A DNA stretch of 64,000 bases from Annona cherimola (Eukaryota > Streptophyta > Magnoliopsida > Magnoliales > Annonaceae): positions 35,744,133 through 35,808,132 of the forward strand of contig CM059975.1 in the NCBI GenBank assembly GCA_030490835.1, given 5' to 3'. Shown here piece after piece: positions 1-10,962 of this stretch (its first letter is position 1; each line of letters opens with the position of its first letter). The notes under the pieces are model-generated. The model saw only the letters and a list, made by a program, of their open reading frames with translations. It did not search any database and was not told where the DNA came from. The translations under genes were made by a program, and so were the position numbers.

Positions 1-2040
1 GTTCTGGAATCGGGTGTTCAGATAGTCATACGAGTGGAGCGACACACTTGGTTGAGCCAACAGTTAGGACTGCACATATTAGTCAGGCCTGGGCCTCCAA
101 TATTGAGCCACGCTTAGGATCTATGCTTGTTTAGCATACATCACAGGTGATTTAATTAAAAATTTATCCTAAACCAGTAAAATTTGTGACAAGGAAATTT
201 TCCCTCCACACAGAAATGAAGACCTTCAAAACAAATATTTAACCTCAGGGACGAAATAAAGTTTGTTGCGCAAGGTACAGTTAATCACAAACAAGAAGAA
301 GAAAGAGAAGTTTATAAGATATAGCTGACATGACAGCAGAAGAAGAAAAGTTAGTAGAACAGATTTGCTTATTTGACAGTACTCTTATCAATTTGGACAA
401 TAGGCAAGTAGTGCATATCTTTCCTAGATCACTGAAGCAGCAATTTTTTTCATTCCAAAGGAAGTGCATTGTCTTCCCCAAAATGGCAGAGAACAATAGC
501 ATTGTTGGATTAGATACATGAATCCCTGACCACTTAAAGCATCACCTAGTTTCGTTCGAGGAAAAGGACCCACTTTGAAGGAAAAAACGAATGAAAAATA
601 TAGTGACTGGTTATCAACTCAATGCTATGTTGGACCTAGAAAAACTCAGCTATACAATTTCCCTCAAATGAAGCAACATCTCCACCACCTCTCAACATCT
701 TATTACTTCCAAAACTAGTATTTCAACTCAGCTCCACAGTTTGGCCATCTACACTTCAAAATTAGTATCAAAAGGAAGACATAAGCAGTATTCTGATAAC
801 ATGATGAAATTTTTTAAGTCACTTACTAAAACCAACCACCTGAAAATCATTTTACCATCTGGCTTTCTCATGGATCAACTAATCATGGAATGACAGGATG
901 TGTTGTACTTGACACCATTCATGTCCTCTTGGCCTCACCTCGTCTTTCAAAAATGTTCAACTTTGAATTAGTTAAATTCTTCCAAACCAGTGCAGCTATT
1001 GTCTATTGGTGTCCACTGAAAATGGCCGAACCATCAAGGCTCAATTCATCCCATATTGTTATAGACTGACAGCACTCTTAAACTTTACCAAACATATCTA
1101 CTCTAGCATCCAATCCCAATCTTCAGTTAACACCATGCAGCTCAACATTGCCATTATATAAATGCTTATGCTGTAGCCTGTAAGCATGCAGTTGATTGAA
1201 AAATCCATTCCATAAAAACACAACTAGTTAATCCAATTAGTTGGCTTAGATACATTCATCCAATGCACTAGCAATCTGCAGATAAAATCCTTCTCCAGCT
1301 CTTTCCTCTTATAAACTAAACATTCCACCATGAAGTCAAAATTGGAGATGCTGCATCTAATGTATTTCTCACACAAAACTATTTAATTAAATTCCCTATA
1401 TTGTTGGCCACATGATATGGCCTCCATTCAGATATCAAAAAGAGACTCTTAGCAAGAGATTCGGACCTGAACCAGAGCATAGTTCTTTCTTGGGATTATA
1501 AAATGGCCCGCCAATGTTGTCTTGACATAACAAAGAAATTTTTTTAAAAAATAAAAAACTGTCGAAGTATTCTTGCTTTTAGCAGCAAAAGCGGTTATTC
1601 AACAACCCCGAACAACCAAGACAATTTCTATTACTAAACTGAATGAGTACAACAGGAAAGAGGCTAATGATTCTATAACAACACGAAACCTATTATCCGA
1701 ATTCATTCTAAATAGTAAGTTCTTAAAATAAACCCAAGCGGCAGTTTTAAAGTTCCAATCTTGGAAACGCATGCCAAAGGAAAAATAAATACAACACAAA
1801 AAAATAAACCGGATTAGAAAAATTCTCCAACCTCCAGCAACCAAAAACCCAAAGCAAACCAGGCGAAACGATAAGAAAAGCTCCAAACTTTTGGAAGGAA
1901 ACCCACGGATCCAACATTAACAGCAAACACAACGAAATTCAAATTCAAGCCGAAACAGAGAACAAACAGCGCAAAAAACGAATAAAAGCTACAAAATCCA
2001 ACCTGGATTCTTCGGATTCTACCTTCCAAAAACCAAAATC
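1..2040. other. Non-coding left edge; no recognisable exon
   Basis: I see no protein domain, transposon terminus or RNA gene. Short ORFs near 330-521 (plus) and 1,599-2,029 (minus) have no recognisable family motif. The minus ones are Phe/Leu-rich, as expected from AT-rich intron DNA. If the exon-like segment at 2,065-2,280 is real, this stretch would be the first intron and perhaps a following exon of a minus-strand gene extending off the left edge. That is inference. Confidence 0.4.
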
Positions 2041-2064
2041 AAAACCGTTCGTCCTGATTCTCAC

Positions 2065-2280
2065 CTGCAGAGAGCACTGCTCAAACCAGAAATCTACAAT
2101 TTCAGTAATCCTCGGAAGCACTGATGGCAGAAAAACCGGTAGGAAATGAGTCTATTTGCTCTCCTCCGGAGGGATTTGAGCGAGCCAGAAGAAGCGAAAA
2201 GGAAAATATTCGCGCACGAGCACGGCCGCGCATAGAATTCCATTTCTGCGCTCTCCACTTCGCGTCTATTTTTATCCATT
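2065..2280 (-). other. Possible first exon or 5' UTR of a minus-strand gene
   Basis: Read on the minus strand, this segment is GC-richer than its surroundings. It holds a 61-codon ORF (2,279-2,094) with no recognisable family, and ends in CTGCAG followed by GTGAGAATC, a good splice-donor match at 2,064/2,063. A GC-rich promoter-like block lies immediately upstream on the minus strand (2,450-2,750). This is the layout of a plant 5' exon followed by a long intron. No partner exon is visible in the 2 kb to the left, so the gene, if present, continues outside the window. It could equally be a gene relic. Confidence 0.3.
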
Positions 2281-2449
2281 TTGTTTTGTATTGAAATTTC
2301 TCAAATAATCACAACTTCCCAAGCAGCCCAATCCACACCGTTCATCAGCCTTATTTACAATTTAGAGAATAGAAAAAATTCCCAAAATGAATACTCCATC
2401 ATGAGAGTTTTCGGCTGATCTGGGCCATCTAAGACCCACTACGGATCAT

Positions 2450-2750
2450 GTTAGCCATTTGATTGATGGACGGTCCGCATTTTTTCACGTGTGGTTTTCT
2501 GCCCGCATGTGGTGAATCAGAGGCCATAGGTATGCCCACACGCGACGGGCGAGCGAGAGTAATTTCGGAGGGATGACGAAGTGCGCGCCTCGAGGCCAGG
2601 TCCGACAAGGGTTCTCAGTGGGGCCCGCCGCTGAGTTCAGTTTACTGGGCAAATTTCTCGGCAAATCATGAGTCGTTTATAGCACGCAGCCAAGCTTTTA
2701 ACCGCCAGCTCGTTGCTCGGCTGACCACGGGTTTCAGGTGGATTAGGGTT
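2450..2750 (-). promoter_or_regulatory. GC- and CpG-rich promoter-like block
   Basis: About 300 bp stand out from the AT-rich surroundings by many CG dinucleotides (for example near 2,540-2,590 and 2,630). The block sits directly behind the exon-like segment at 2,065-2,280. A CACGTG G-box-type core is present near 2,487. I see no convincing TATA box. Promoter identity is inferred from base composition and position only. Confidence 0.3.
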
Positions 2751-3274
2751 CGAATTCTAAACCAGTTAATTTACCTATTTATATGCTATTTAATCTAGTT
2801 AAATAAATATGTCAATTCGTCGACATGATTATCCAATTCCTTTAACATTACATATTTACAACCCATAAGTTAAAAGTGTTAATATTTTTATTAATATTTA
2901 TTTTGTAAATTGTACATGACATTGACAATATAACGAATATTCCGATTAAAAATATAAAAATTAATCTTTTAAATTCAAATAAATTATTAGCAGTAGAAGT
3001 CTTTATTTATTGCTTATTGTTTATATTTTAGATAACTAATTTTACATTTCATTATTCAACTAATAATTTGAAAATATACTTACATAGTTTAACCATAATT
3101 ACATATATACTTATATAGTTTCACAAATAACATATTATTCTTACATAATTTTGCCAAAATTGAATATGTGCTCATGATCCGACTTTTCTGTCAACTACTA
3201 TTAATATATGTCTTAAAAGTTTAGATAATAACAAAAATGATCCAGTATCAAAGCATACCTTTGGTAGAAAACAC
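2751..3274. other. AT-rich intergenic DNA
   Basis: Strongly AT-rich with only short ORFs. No gene or clear element terminus is seen before the MITE starting at 3,275. Confidence 0.5.
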
Positions 3275-3597
3275 GAGACTTAATTCTATGCTCCCACGTG
3301 CATATATCCATTTTTTAAAATATTTTTTGAAAATTTTTCATGAAACTATTAATCTAAATGTATTTAACATTCGTATCATATTTTATCATTTTTGGAGATT
3401 TTTACATATTTATTTCGGATTTTTAAAAATGACTAATTTTTAAAAATCTTAAAAAAATCTAAAAATCCCTAAAAATGGTAAAAAAAAAATTTGATACATA
3501 TGTTAAATACACTTGCATTAACAGTCGTATAAAAAAATTTCAAAAACATATAAAAAAAATAGTGCTCAATGCTCCCGGGAGCGTACAACTGGGGTCC
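3275..3597. mobile_element. MITE with long imperfect terminal inverted repeats
   Basis: The two halves pair as an imperfect inverted repeat of over 100 bp. The left arm (3,275 onward) carries TATGCTCCC, then a T-rich run, then GTATTTAACAT. The reverse complement of the right arm carries GTACGCTCCC, a T-rich run and GTATTTAACAT at matching spacing. The flanks TAGAAAACAC (3,265-3,274) and TTAGAACATAC (from 3,598) look like a decayed 9-10 bp TSD, which fits a Mutator-like element. No coding capacity. Confidence 0.6.
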
Positions 3598-4112
3598 TTA
3601 GAACATACCCACATATGCTGGTAAGAGAGTGAGAAGCATTGAGCTGTTCACGAAAGGAGAGATTTGAGGATATGGCTTTTTCTAAAATTTTGCAGCATTT
3701 TTTAGGAAATAGCTTCCGTTTCTAGGAAGAGATAAGAAAAAGATTTTGAAAACCATTTGCATTTTTATGGAAGGTAATTTGAGTTTCAGGTCGAGATGAA
3801 ATAGAAAGAAAGTTGGAGAAAGAAAAACATGTTGAATGGATTTCAGCTTATCTGTGTACAACTTTCTTTAAATATTGAACATATTCAACGTGCAAATGGA
3901 TTGAACGTTCGGTTTTTGATCTAAATAACTCAACATATGATAATGGAGAAAGGAAAATACATCTGTCTCGAGCCCAATTAAATATTAATATGCACGACAG
4001 AAACTGTTTGTTTTTGTGCAAATCATGCATGCGCAACGCTCTATCCGAGCAAGCAGGCCTTTTGTGGGTGCTTTGTCTTATGACCAATTTTAATGCCTAT
4101 AATCGCTGTCAG
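3598..4112. other. Intergenic DNA, nothing recognised
   Basis: No gene or repeat recognised. Composition becomes less AT-rich toward the exon-like segment that follows. Confidence 0.4.
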
Positions 4113-4292
4113 GGAAGAGAACTATCGATGCGAGAAGCGGCGAACGCACTTAGTGATGAGAAAGCTCTGCTGCGTAGTGAGCAGGAAGAGCTGGTGCAGA
4201 TGAACCAACAAAGCAATAAGCAACTATGCTTAGCCCATTCATGCCCTAAATCGATGGGTAATCCTACTGTTAGACATAAGCCATTAACACGG
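4113..4292 (+). other. Isolated exon-like segment, 60 codons, phase 0 at both ends
   Basis: An ORF open from 3,990 to 4,298 contains a stretch bounded by TGTCAG (acceptor-like, ending 4,112) and GG|GTATGA (donor-like, from 4,293). The stretch is exactly 180 nt and stays in the ORF frame at both ends. Its first half reads like a charged helix, with many Glu, Gln, Arg and Leu residues (for example REAANALSDEKALL), unlike typical random ORFs in AT-rich DNA. I do not recognise the family, and no neighbouring exon is visible. It may be an orphan exon, a captured gene fragment or chance. Confidence 0.3.
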
Positions 4293-4298
4293 GTATGA

Positions 4299-5020
4299 AT
4301 GTAATTGGTAAAATTATTCAAGTATATATACAATTACAGTCAAACTATGAAAATATATTTGTAAATTACCCTTGTTCAACTCACTAGCAACTCATTTTAC
4401 TCACCCACTTAAAACCTGGATTAAGGTTAAAATTAAAATTTTTATAAATATATTGTAAACGAATCAGGATTTAAGTTTTCTAAATGGGTTAGACTTTAGG
4501 TTATGGTTAATCTCCAGTTTGTATAACGTGACTAAGTTACACCCCTTTTTGCATTAGAAATTTAGAATTTAGTAATTTCTTGGAAAATTGTTAAAAGTTT
4601 TGTTAGTCTGCTCAAAATCTTCTGGTGGGATTCGATTTGGATCTTGGACGGGGAAGTATTACTTATATCAAGAAAGAGATATTGTATTGAAAATACCAAA
4701 AATAAACTTAGGAATGAGAAAAATAAGGGTTATTATGTACCTAGAAAATGAGAAAATGAAGGTTGTATGTAACAAGAAATGAAAAAAATATTAAAAATAA
4801 AAAAATAATATTAAAAATAGAAAATGTTTTTACAACAGGTCTCACCTCATTACATGATATCCTAATACGCCCTACATTTTTTGGCTTTCAACATTCGACC
4901 AGGGATGTATGTGGAATTTTTTTTTTATGTTCGTTGTGCGACTTAACACTAAACAAAAAAATTTTCGAATTTTGTATAAAAATCCCATTCATCTGCTAAC
5001 CTGAAAAATGATCATAGTCC
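4299..5020. other. AT-rich intergenic DNA
   Basis: Two short plus-strand ORFs (4,588-4,782 and 4,763-4,999) have low-complexity Lys/Ile-rich translations and no recognisable domain. Nothing else seen. Confidence 0.45.
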
Positions 5021-5024
5021 CCCC

Positions 5025-5180
5025 TCTAATGACCAAGTTGTTGATATGCGTTGCGTAGGGGTGTGTAAAGCGAGGGATCCAGAGTTCGAAATCACATTTG
5101 CCTTGCCTGACTCTCCTTGAAGTCATCCTAAGTCAGTTATCTAGTCATCCAAAAGATGTCACAATAAAAGAAAATCATCA
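5025..5180 (+). mobile_element. Possible tRNA-derived SINE fragment
   Basis: TGACCAAGTTGT (near 5,029) resembles a Pol III A box with two mismatches. AGAGTTCGAAATC (near 5,091) resembles a B box at tRNA-like spacing. An A-rich stretch follows near 5,164-5,175. No TSD was found, so this may be a decayed fragment or a chance match. Confidence 0.3.
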
Positions 5181-5184
5181 TAAA

Positions 5185-5961
5185 TATTATTAAGTGAAAA
5201 TTTTAAACGAGTACAAATAGAGGAATATTCAATAAAAATAAGTATCTTGACTCATTTAAATCTAAAATTATCAAAGATTTTTCTTCATTCAACTAGAACA
5301 ACGAGAAAAACATTTTAAACACGGATATTATGATTTAATATTTAACAGTAAAAGCTAAGCAAAAGATAATTTATTAATAATAATTGGGTGATTAAAAAAT
5401 GATACTAAGGGGTATCGGAATCAAATTGAGCGGGTTAATGGCATTGTTCCCGATCTATCTAAACCTAACACAACGCACTTGTTAAATTCCACCACACGTT
5501 AGTATGATATATGATTAGATGTAACATGAGAGATTGAGATTTGCAAAGTAAAATTTCAAATATGGGTTTCCATTCAATTTAATATTCTGTGGTTTGAATT
5601 TCTAAAGCCTCTCAATTTGGTAGATGCATACTTCGGTGCTTGATCAAAATTCAACTAGTCACATTATTTAGAACCATTCGTTTTATTACGATATTAAAAT
5701 CAATTCGATAAGAATCTTAAATAAGTTGTACGTGGCTAAAAATGTATAATGGAAAATACTAAGTTCCATTCACAAATATATTATGATTATAATAATTTAC
5801 AAAATCATTTATCTATATATGAAGAATGGCTTGTATAGTTTAAATGTTGAGTTAACACCTTTGAAATTGGTTCATAATTAAAAAAATTTATTATATTAAT
5901 TTCATACATTAATCATATGAGACATTGAATTGTTTGATTTAGATTATATTGGTTACCTCAT
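5185..5961. other. AT-rich intergenic DNA with a dispersed-repeat fragment
   Basis: No gene. The interval near 5,740-5,900 resembles stretches near 18,930-19,090 and 56,490-56,660 (see findings). Confidence 0.4.
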
Positions 5962-5970
5962 TAAACAAAC

Positions 5971-6445
5971 GAGATTTTTACAATAATGTCTACAACATTT
6001 GACAAATAATGCATCCGTGTTCCTAAGTTTTTCGATATTGCAAATATGCTCGCAAAATTTATATAAAATTACAAGTATATTCCTTCTGTTATGAAGTCGC
6101 TAAAATTTTTTGTAAAATGATGAGGATGTTCTTTAAGTTAAGTGATATCCTTATTATTTTTACAAATGGGATAAGTATATTTGCAAAAAATATAAAATAA
6201 TAATATATGTAAAAATATAAAAATAATGAAGTAGCAAATATGTCTACAATATTTGAGAAATTGTAAGCATATCACTTAGCTTAAAGGTCATTATCATCAT
6301 TTTACAGAAAATTCTAACGGCGTCCTAATAGAAAAATATGCTTACAATTTTATGCAAATTTTATAAGTGTATCCGCAATGTCAACAAACTTAAGGATACA
6401 AATATAATATTAATCAAACTTTATAAGGATATTTGCAAAAGTTCC
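5971..6445. mobile_element. Foldback (Mutator-like) element with perfect 9-bp TSD
   Basis: The 475-bp segment is almost entirely one imperfect inverted repeat. Arms of about 200 bp pair across a short AT-rich centre near 6,190. Left-arm words such as TGTAAAATGATGA and AAGTGATATCCTTA recur, reverse-complemented, in the right arm. It is flanked by identical TAAACAAAC at 5,962-5,970 and 6,446-6,454. A 9-bp TSD with long TIRs is typical of Mutator-like elements. It encodes nothing and could fold into a long hairpin if transcribed. Confidence 0.75.
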
Positions 6446-6892
6446 TAAACAAACAATTCCAAGCATCATAGATAAAGTAAATTTGATATAATTGGGGAGA
6501 TAAGATAGAACTCGAGTTGCATTGAATTGTAACCCTCCCAACATTCGAAACGAAAAGAAGAGAAATTACGTGGAATCAATTCGGTTGACTCGGGTTATTT
6601 CAACCATTATTTGTGAAAGCCCTGGATTAACTTCAACTTATTTTTCAAAGCATGTCAAATCTAATTTAACCTTGTAAAATTTAATCGGTTTGGCCGTTTC
6701 GGCTGTGTTAATATTCGATTTAAATTTTTATACGAAACAGAAAGAGGCGAAATAGGTTTGTGCGGGATATCAAAAAAAATTGCCCAATTCATAATCACTA
6801 AACTGTCAGCTAGTAAAGAAAGTACGGTAAGTGATTCAATCCATGCAAAACTCCTGGTACTAGTGGCTCCATTTGAGTTATCTTCTAGGATT

Positions 6893-7159
6893 TTTTTTTT
6901 TTTTTTTTTTAGAGATGAGTACAATGTTACATTTCATCATCTAATATATTACATTCATGCATAAGGAAGATACCAAATTCCCACCTTTTCAATTACGAGA
7001 CAATTAGCTTCTTTCTGTCTATTAAGAAGACCCCAAACTCCCATGCATTATTTAGGGGACAAGCTTCCACTCTCTCCTATGGAGAGATTCAAACTCACGA
7101 CATAAGGCCCCTTAAGCCGATGTCATGACCAACTGCACCAAAGGCCATTGACTATTTTA
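6893..7159 (-). mobile_element. tRNA-derived SINE with poly(A) tail
   Basis: On the minus strand the head carries TGGTGCAGTTGG, a full match to the Pol III A-box consensus TRGYNNARNNGG, then GAGTTTGAATCTC as B box. A body of about 200 bp follows, ending in a long poly(A) tail, seen as T at 6,891-6,910 on the plus strand. TAGGATT occurs on both sides (6,886-6,892 and 7,160-7,166) inside a longer imperfect match, which fits a decayed TSD. Non-coding. Confidence 0.7.
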
Positions 7160-7166
7160 TAGGATT

Positions 7167-7687
7167 CTTTTAGTGCATTTCTTTATTATTTAATAATATC
7201 ATTTAAAATCATCAAAAATTTGTGTGAGTCAAACTCATAAGATAAGCATTTTAATCGATCTATATTCACTCTACAATTATACTTATTTCGTGGCCCACTT
7301 TTATCTATTTTTAAATTCAATTAATATACTCTTAACTAAATACAATTGGTAGGTGGATCCCATACAAAGTTTACGAATGGGGGCCATTTGAACCATTTCG
7401 CTTTTCATAATCTTCAAATGGTTTTATATATTTTTAAGTAGGCAGGGCTTACTCAAAATTTCTATTCAAAATATTTTTAATCTCATGATAAAATAAATGA
7501 TGTTAAATAATATTACTTGTAATATTTCCATTTTATCATCATGGTGGAAGTGGGGGCAAATATAAATTTATTGTTTCTTTTAACTATAAAATTATTTTTT
7601 TCTTGTCTTCCATCATTTCGTCTCCTTACTACTCGCCCGTAGGCCCGCCTAAGCAAAGTAGTAGTGTGTGTATAATTCTGATCAGTT
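7167..7687. other. AT-rich intergenic DNA
   Basis: No gene, element terminus or RNA gene recognised. Confidence 0.45.
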
Positions 7688-7994
7688 TTTACCCCTATCC
7701 TTCATGCGCGGGAACGGGATGCTCTGCCTGATAAACCTCAGGCGAGCTCGGGTTGCTGACTGATTACGCTGTGTATGGGACCAGTTTGTGTCAGGGTCGG
7801 TGAGTCCTGATCGAGTCATCGACCTTGTTACGTTATGCTCACTTGCATGCAGATTCGACGGAAACAACCCAAGTGACCGTGTACCACTAGCGATTTTTCC
7901 CGAGGCACAGACAGCCATGTTGCCAAGTTGTCATCGGCGCTATCCGTCTATCCTTGTCAGGGATGAATTATCTTCAATTCTGTACCGCACATAG
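7688..7994. other. GC-rich island of unknown origin
   Basis: About 300 bp with markedly higher GC and many CG dinucleotides, sharply bounded by AT-rich DNA. Overlapping ORFs exist on both strands (plus 7,788-7,994; minus 7,918-7,682) but neither translation is recognisable. Possibilities are an organelle-derived insert, a captured gene fragment or an old exon. I cannot tell which. Confidence 0.35.
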
Positions 7995-8369
7995 TTTTCT
8001 TTTCATCATTTCATAGATGCGGGTCCGCACAAAAAATATGAAATTACAGACTCCATGCTTACAAATAATTTCTTAATTTTAAAATACTCTTTAAAAATCT
8101 AAACTATTTACCATTGATAGATCTCAATTTGGTGGAGGGTTATTTCCAGCCAAACCAAGATCTACGTTATGATATTATTGAATGAATCAGATTCATTACG
8201 CAGAATTGTACATGAGAAGGTCAATTTGATAATTTTTTATAAGTATTTACAATCATCTCAACAGATTTTTTTAACTTAAGCTATGGGACATTCTAACAAA
8301 TTTTTTACAATATACTAACACATAGCTAATAATATTTTAAAATTTATCCAAACGGTGGACACTACTACA
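7995..8369. other. AT-rich intergenic DNA
   Basis: Nothing recognised. Confidence 0.4.
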
Positions 8370-8515
8370 CATCTGGAGAGACTTCTTGCCACCGACACAC
8401 CACTTTTTACACTATTAGCCGCGTATCGAAAAATTCTGCTCTTGGGGTGATTCGAAACTGAGCTCCCATCTTTGGAGGCATAACAAGTTACCAATACATC
8501 ATTGGCACGGTGGAC
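8370..8515 (-). mobile_element. Possible tRNA-derived SINE fragment
   Basis: The minus strand carries GGGAGCTCAGTTTCGAATCA, which includes a B-box-like GTTTCGAATC, preceded at tRNA-like spacing by GTATTGGTAACTTG, a weak A-box region. No poly(A) tail or TSD is evident. Confidence 0.35.
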
Positions 8516-8726
8516 TATATTAATGTCCAAAATACTAACTTATGCTAGTTGGCATGCAACTCATGAAACATGATCAACTGCTTGATTTGATTTGATCAAT
8601 GGGTAGGAATCCTTATTTTTAAAGAGTTTTGAGGGCATTTGCTGGTCCTGATGGTTAGACATTTTTTACTGCTTTGGCTATCACAACACTCATTTGGTGG
8701 GAAATTGGCCTATGTCAAGATAAAAG

Positions 8727-10250
8727 TGTTAGTCCCGAGTCTATGATAAAACCTAAGAAGGGAGAGGTGAATTACGTTCTTTAAAAAAATTTTGAAAAAT
8801 AAAATTTAATCCCTTGAATGATAGGGGTGCAACTCGGGTCGGGTTATATCGGGTTGGAGTGAACCCAAACCCTAAGCCAACCGGGTTGGAGTAAACCCAA
8901 ACCTAAACCCTAAGAATTTAATCCGGGTTCGGACCGGGTTCAAACCGGGTTCGCATTGGTTTTGGTTTGGTTTCGGGTTAGATTTCGGGTTATCAATAAA
9001 TTATTTTTTTTCTAATTTAATTGTAATCTAAAAGAAAATTATTGGAATATACATACCTGTATTTATGAAGTCAAGTGTAGCAAATAGCTAATGGAAATGA
9101 CTCAAGTGTAGCAAATAAAAAATAAACATATCATACCAACTATTGTAGTTGAAACTAAACATTATCATACAAATTGTTGAAATTGAATTCAAACTAAATA
9201 TTTATCATACAAATTGCTAAAATAGAAATTGACCACTTGTCATACCAATAAACTTAAAACGTGAATCAAATTTATACTACAATCTAAAATTCAAACTAAC
9301 AGATTTCTCATACTAACAGAAAGTATAATATAAAATAGATTTATCATGCCAACTCAAATTCAAACATAATCCACATAACAGTTATTCAAAGCAACTAAAT
9401 CTAAATACACTAAGCATAATGGTTCAATATTCCAATCTAATTTAAGTGCAATCCAAATTTAAAATGACGAATAAACAAATCTCAAGTTTAAATAAGTTTA
9501 CATCCACTTTTAAATAAATTCAAAATTCAAATGAGTTCATATCTCCAAAGTTTCCAAAAAAACTAAAAAACTATTCGAAGACTTCTAAGTAATTTCTCCC
9601 TTGATTTCCATTTGTATTTCGAATGTCAAGTTCTTACACGTGCGGCTACCCCTCATATATTTTTTTAATTTTTTTTTAAATATCCATATTAACTATATGT
9701 TATAAATCATTAAATCATAGTTATTCATTAATTTAAATCAATTAATCACTTAAATTAAACCATTTGACTGATATATATTAAATCAATTAACCACCTATAT
9801 ATTAATATTACAAAAAAAGTATATAATTTATAAAAAAATTATATAAATTACATCGGGGTTCAGACCGGGTCGGGTTGAAACCGGGTCTATTTTGGAAAAA
9901 ATCTTAAAAATAAAACCCATTTTTGGGTTTGGTACCGGGTCGGATCGGGCGGGTTCGGACCGACCCGGTACCAAGTTTCACCCCTATTAATGAAGAATGT
10001 GGAGAGTAGATAAAGCAATGACAATCACACATAAAAGACATAAGAAATTATAGTATTCGGGACAACTCTCCCTATTCCACTATTTCAATAGAACTACAAA
10101 TAGAGTTTTTGCTTTCTTCTAGGTTATAACTCTAGAGGGCTTTTACAGTCATAGCACAAGTAGACAATGAGTTTCACTCCAACCATTTTATACGCCTTGA
10201 AAGCAAGTATTGAAAAGTCAAGATTGATAACCACTAATTAAAGAAATTGA
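8727..10250 (-). mobile_element. Decayed Sirevirus-type LTR fragment, split by a hAT element
   Basis: The plus-strand order is TGTTAGTCCCGAG, then AAGAAGGGAGAGGTGAATT, then (after the hAT insert) CTCTAGAGGGC and GTTTCACTCCAACC. It matches the order in the LTR at 62,347 (TGTTGGTCCTGAG, AAGAAGGGAGGGTGAATT, CTCTAGGGGGC, TTCTACTCCAATC). It is therefore the 3' part (R/U5 side) of the same LTR family, on the minus strand. The GTCGAC minisatellite and U3 of the other copies are missing, and homology fades near 10,250. Confidence 0.6.
8823..9985. mobile_element. Non-autonomous hAT element
   Basis: It begins AGGGGTGCAAC and ends TTTCACCCCT, the usual short hAT terminal inverted repeats. Just inside both ends lie clustered copies of GGGTCGGGTT or GGGTTCGGACC and their complements, a subterminal repeat pattern common in plant hAT MITEs. 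Flanks TTGAATGA (8,814-8,821) and TTAATGA (from 9,987) fit an 8-bp TSD with one base lost. The interior is AT-rich with no transposase. It lies inside the Sirevirus LTR fragment, so it is younger than that LTR. Confidence 0.7.
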
Positions 10251-10915
10251 ATCAAATCTAGAACTGGAAGTTGAATTTCTTAATGATAAATGGATAAACG
10301 GAACGGTCGAGTAAGTAATAAACTCATAATAAAACTCAAGAAACGTTTAACGCATGTGTGTCAATGCGTGGTTGAAGTACGTATCCATTACGTTTGTAGG
10401 CGTCGTTTCCTATGAACAATACCATAACATATGGGTTATGTGCTTGTTAACTCTTCTAAAACTGTTTCTTTTTTTTTAACTTTTTTCTAAGTATATTTAA
10501 TTTATTTGCCAATTTTTTTATTTTTGAAAATCAATATTTCGAGAAGGGTGAGAATGACTTAAAGAATCCCTAAAATGTTTATCTTGAAAATAAAAATATA
10601 TATACACATACCAAAAATTGTAAAATTTGATATATTTGTTAAATGAAATTGAAAATATTATTCATGAAAAACTAAAAAGTCCACCTTTTTTAGTCTAGTT
10701 TAACATATGGTATATATGTTGTATGGGCTAAAAAGATTCTAACCCATATATTATCTATGAAATTTTACATGAATGCATTATTTTTTTAAAATGTACATAA
10801 CTTTGGTTTTCGAAGTCGAGTTAGGTCGGACCCCGTAAGCAATCCTACCACTCGTCTCTTCTCTACATGCTTGAGAGAAATTTAGCTCCTTGCCAGTACT
10901 CCATGCCAAATGGCA
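10251..10915. other. AT-rich DNA with a degenerate foldback
   Basis: No gene. The interval near 10,470-10,720 shows a weak inverted-repeat relation and shares the ATTTGTTAAAT-type motif seen in other MITEs of this window. This is too decayed to bound. Confidence 0.3.
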
Positions 10916-10962
10916 TTGGTACATGAATTATTATTATTATTTTTTGATTAAAAGATAAGCAC

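Noticed and set aside
1599..2029. Overlapping minus-strand ORFs as a membrane protein gene
   Set aside because: Three overlapping frames are all Phe/Leu-rich. This is composition, not coding.
10863..10962. C-terminal extension of the LINE RNase H ORF
   Set aside because: The frame runs past the LINE tail and TSD into flanking DNA after a frameshift, so this part is not element protein.
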